63,950 nt of DNA from Chloroflexota bacterium (GTDB lineage Bacteria; Chloroflexota; Limnocylindria; Limnocylindrales; CSP1-4), in the NCBI GenBank assembly GCA_025358515.1, contig JANYJG010000039.1, positions 1 through 63,950 on the forward strand, read 5' to 3'. Position 1 is the stretch's first letter, and the number at the start of each line of letters is the position of its first letter. Of the stretch, positions 61,524-63,950 are shown in pieces. The position numbers were made by a program, and so were the translations under genes. A model generated the notes under the pieces. That model ran no database searches and was not told the DNA's origin. It worked only from the letters and a program-made list of their open reading frames with translations.

Positions 61524-63112
61524 TGAACGATCCCGAGTCGGACCTCGAGGCCAGGCTCCAGGCCGTCGCGGCTGCGAGCCCCACGCCGCCACTGCCGCCG
61601 GAAACCGCGGCCCTGCCGTGGACCGTCCAGAAGCAGCGACACGGACCGGGAATCCTTCAAGCGCTGTTCGAGCGGCGCTCCTTTGGGGCGGGAATTGGGC
61701 GAGCCGCGGTGTCGGTGGTTCGTCTTGCGGCGACTTTCGCGGTGGTCGGAACCTTGCTGGTGTTTGCGAGTCAGGCCCGGTCTGGGTCTTCCGGAACGGC
61801 CCTCATCCGGCCCGCGACTACTCCTCTGGCCTCGGCCGGCACCGTTGCCGCCCCGGCCGGTCCAGAGGTTCTCGTAGTCCAGACCAGTGGCGTCGTCGAT
61901 CAAGTGATGGCGGACTATGTGACCGAGGCGGTGCACCGGGGGGAATCTGACGGGGCTGCCGCGGTGATCATCCAACTGGACACGCTGGGCGGATCCGAGA
62001 GCGCGATGAGCGAAATTGTCACCGCTCTCGACGCCAAGGTTCCGACGATCGTTTGGGTCGGGCCGGCGGGGGCGAGTGCGGCCAGCGCCGGGACGTTCAT
62101 CACTCTCTCGGCCAACCTCGCCTTCATGGCGCCCAGCACCAACATCGGCGCGGCCTCGCCGGTATCGGCCGGCGGCGGAGACATTGCCGCGGTCTTCGGC
62201 CAGACCGAGGCCGCCAAGGTCATGGAGCACGCCAAGTCCCTGATCCGAGGGATCGCCCAGCAACGCCATCCCGCGTCGGTCGCCTGGGCCGAGAGTACCG
62301 TCGCGCAGGCCCGGTCGTACAGCTGGCAGGAAGCGCTCGATGCCCAGGCCATCAACGGCGTGGCCTCGACTTTGGATGACGTGCTGACCCAGGCGGACGG
62401 CCAGTCGGTCACGACAAAGGCCGGCCAGGTCGTGCTGCACACCAAGGGCGCCACCAAGGTTGCAGTCAGCGAGAACTTGATCCAATCGTTCTTACACACC
62501 CTGGACGACCCGAACATCGCCTTCATTTTGTTGGTGTTGGGCATCCTGTTTGTGCTCCTGGAGTTGTTCCACCCGACGCTGCTCTTCGGGCTCGTCGGGG
62601 CCGTTTCGCTGGTTCTATCGTTCTACGGGTCGGGCAGCCTGCCGCTCAATGTGCTGGGCGTGGTCCTGGTGGCGTTGGGGATCGGGATGCTGACCCTGGA
62701 GACGAGCGTCCCGAGTCACGGCCTGTTGGCGATCGGCGGTCTGGTGGCGTTCGTTGTGGGCGCCGTGGCCTTCTACGGCTCCCCGGGCCCCTACCTGCCC
62801 GCCGTGGTCGTGGCCTGGCCGATCATCGCAACCATGTCCGTGATCGCGGCGGCGTATGCCCTGCTGGTGCTGCGTACGTTGCTGAAGATGCGAAGTCTGG
62901 CGGTTCCGGTGGGCTCGGGCATGGTGGGCACGGAACAGCTTGTCGGTCAGATCGGAGAAGTCCAGTCGGACCTGTTGCCCACAGGGACTGTCTATGTTGC
63001 CCGCGAGTCATGGACGGCGCGGCTCGCCTCCGGTGGCACGGCACCGCGTGGTAGCAGGATCAAGGTGACCGGACAGGAGGGCCTGACACTTATCGTGGAG
63101 AAGGTCGGGTAG
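61523..63112 (+). CDS. NfeD1b-type membrane serine protease with an anti-sigma-like N-terminus
   Basis: Predicted 529 residues. The N-terminal 75 residues (DLEARLQAVAAASPTPPLPPE region) and one transmembrane helix (about 70-90) look like the cytoplasmic part and anchor of an anti-sigma factor, in place of the short signal peptide of normal NfeD1b. A ClpP-class serine protease domain follows, outside the membrane, with nucleophile Ser188 in GASAASAG and general base Lys238 in EHAKSLIRG. Then come four to five transmembrane helices and a C-terminal NfeD OB-fold (about 455-529). NfeD proteases typically pair with stomatin, encoded next. Translation is coupled to the sigma factor gene. Confidence 0.9.
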   Translation: MNDPESDLEARLQAVAAASPTPPLPPETAALPWTVQKQRHGPGILQALFERRSFGAGIGRAAVSVVRLAATFAVVGTLLVFASQARSGSSGTALIRPATTPLASAGTVAAPAGPEVLVVQTSGVVDQVMADYVTEAVHRGESDGAAAVIIQLDTLGGSESAMSEIVTALDAKVPTIVWVGPAGASAASAGTFITLSANLAFMAPSTNIGAASPVSAGGGDIAAVFGQTEAAKVMEHAKSLIRGIAQQRHPASVAWAESTVAQARSYSWQEALDAQAINGVASTLDDVLTQADGQSVTTKAGQVVLHTKGATKVAVSENLIQSFLHTLDDPNIAFILLVLGILFVLLELFHPTLLFGLVGAVSLVLSFYGSGSLPLNVLGVVLVALGIGMLTLETSVPSHGLLAIGGLVAFVVGAVAFYGSPGPYLPAVVVAWPIIATMSVIAAAYALLVLRTLLKMRSLAVPVGSGMVGTEQLVGQIGEVQSDLLPTGTVYVARESWTARLASGGTAPRGSRIKVTGQEGLTLIVEKVG

Positions 63113-63154
63113 TCGTTCGCCCGCTTGGGCAGCCGCGGAGTTGGAGGTTTGGGG

Positions 63155-63950
63155 ATGGAAACTGGCAATGTTGTTCTGGCGGTCCTTATCGGGCTGGCCG
63201 TGGTGTTGATCGTCGTCGTCGTCACCTCGATGCGCGTCGTGGCCCAGTGGGAACGAATGGTCGTTAAGCGCTGGGGCCAGACGAACCCCGGCCTGGTTCG
63301 AGAGCCGGGCCTGCGATTCCTGATCCCGATCGTCGACCAAGGCATTAAGGTTGACCTGCGCGAGCAGTTCATCGAGGTTCCGCGCCAGACGGCGATTACC
63401 AAGGACAATGCCCCGCTCAGCGTCGATTTCCTGATCTATTGGAAAATCGCGGACCCGCTCATGAGCATCGTCAACGTGGCCAACTTCGCCGGCGCGCTGC
63501 AGGGCGTGGCCGCGACTTCGCTCCGATCGGTCATTGGCGATATCCCTCTCGACGACGTGCTCTCACAGCGCGAACGGATCAACGAGACGCTCCGGATCAA
63601 GCTCGACGAAGTCACCGAGCGGTGGGGCGGCAAGGTCACCACAGTTGAAATCCGCGAGATCCTGCCCCCGCCGGCCGTTCAAGAGGCGATGAACCGCCAG
63701 CTCTCCGCGGAGCGGACGCGGCGGGCCGTCATCACCGAGTCGGAGGGCACGCGCCAGGCCACGATCAACGTGGCCGAGGGCGATAAGCAATCCAGCATTC
63801 TCCGCGCCGAGGGCGATCGGCAGGCAGCTATCCTGCGCGCTCAAGGCTTTAGCGAAGCGCTTCAGACGATCTTCAAGGCCGCTCATGGCATCGACCAGAA
63901 GACGATGACACTTCAGTACCTTGATGCGCTCAAGACCCTCGGAGCCGGAG
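63155..63950 (+). CDS. Stomatin/prohibitin-like SPFH-domain protein (partial, cut at window end)
   Basis: At least 265 residues, continuing past the right edge. ATG 63155 has GGAGG about nine bases upstream. An N-terminal membrane helix (VVLAVLIGLAVVLIVVVV) precedes the SPFH/band 7 domain: VVKRWGQTNPGLVREPGL, VDLREQFIEVPRQTAITKDN and the LRSVIGDIPLDDVLSQRE segment. A long coiled coil follows (ERTRRAVITESEGTRQA onward). Stomatins form membrane scaffolds and are often substrates or partners of NfeD proteases; in PH1510-type systems the protease cuts the stomatin C-terminus. The 42-base gap from the protease gene supports one operon. Confidence 0.93.
   Translation, partial: METGNVVLAVLIGLAVVLIVVVVTSMRVVAQWERMVVKRWGQTNPGLVREPGLRFLIPIVDQGIKVDLREQFIEVPRQTAITKDNAPLSVDFLIYWKIADPLMSIVNVANFAGALQGVAATSLRSVIGDIPLDDVLSQRERINETLRIKLDEVTERWGGKVTTVEIREILPPPAVQEAMNRQLSAERTRRAVITESEGTRQATINVAEGDKQSSILRAEGDRQAAILRAQGFSEALQTIFKAAHGIDQKTMTLQYLDALKTLGAG

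Overview
The window is about 64 kb of GC-rich bacterial chromosome packed with housekeeping genes on both strands. I infer a Chloroflexota-type organism (possibly the Limnocylindria side), low confidence. The mix fits that: a T-box-like leader on valS and an mrfAB pair (both known from Firmicutes), beside a DUF2342 zincin and a probable F420-dependent luciferase-like oxidoreductase (common in Actinobacteria and Chloroflexota), a TrpB2-type tryptophan synthase beta chain and many GTG/TTG starts. I see no prophage, insertion sequence or CRISPR array. The only classic mobile-type module is one VapBC pair.

Layout. 1-10.9 kb: end of an unknown gene, a secreted protein, an Mrp/ApbC iron-sulfur carrier, a zinc-ribbon/class III cyclase/ATPase protein, an SGNH hydrolase, a Crp-type regulator facing a Crp-like protein without a DNA-binding domain, CinA, two membrane-associated proteins, tRNA-Leu(TAG) and a PAS-GGDEF cyclase. 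11.1-17.5 kb: the proteostasis operon tig-clpP-clpX, then valS behind a T-box-like element. 17.6-25.8 kb: zinc-ribbon proteins and a MoxR/DUF58/transglutaminase module. 25.8-32.3 kb, mostly minus strand: histidine phosphatase, serA with its aminotransferase, VapBC, rarA. 32.3-44 kb: DUF4446 protein, a fused UvrD-type helicase/nuclease, HAD protein, methyltransferase, CpaE-like ATPase, murI, zincin metalloprotease, hydroxyacid dehydrogenase and ychF. 44-49 kb: PfkB kinase, then mrfB and mrfA. 49-58 kb: FtsB-like protein, F420-type oxidoreductase, a CAT-anticodon tRNA, ftsH, an M20 peptidase, a stand-alone DnaB-type ATPase, thpR and trpB2 with a strong terminator. 58-64 kb: zinc-ribbon protein, NarL-type regulator, tyrA, NUDIX, then an ECF sigma factor joined to an NfeD-type protease and a stomatin-like protein cut by the window end.

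Three things stand out. First, at least ten genes carry a -10-like hexamer 6 or 7 bases before the start codon, so leaderless transcription looks common. The clearest case is 49155-49192, with a perfect TTGACA and a 17-base spacer. Second, valS has a near-perfect T-box core (14697-14709) next to a mutually exclusive hairpin in an unusually short leader. Third, the ECF sigma gene at 60921 overlaps by one base an NfeD1b-type serine protease whose N-terminus looks like an anti-sigma factor's cytoplasmic segment plus membrane anchor. This suggests a membrane-protease-controlled sigma module that I do not recognise from the literature. Gene functions are family assignments by eye; start codons were chosen from Shine-Dalgarno spacing, -10 position and family N-termini.
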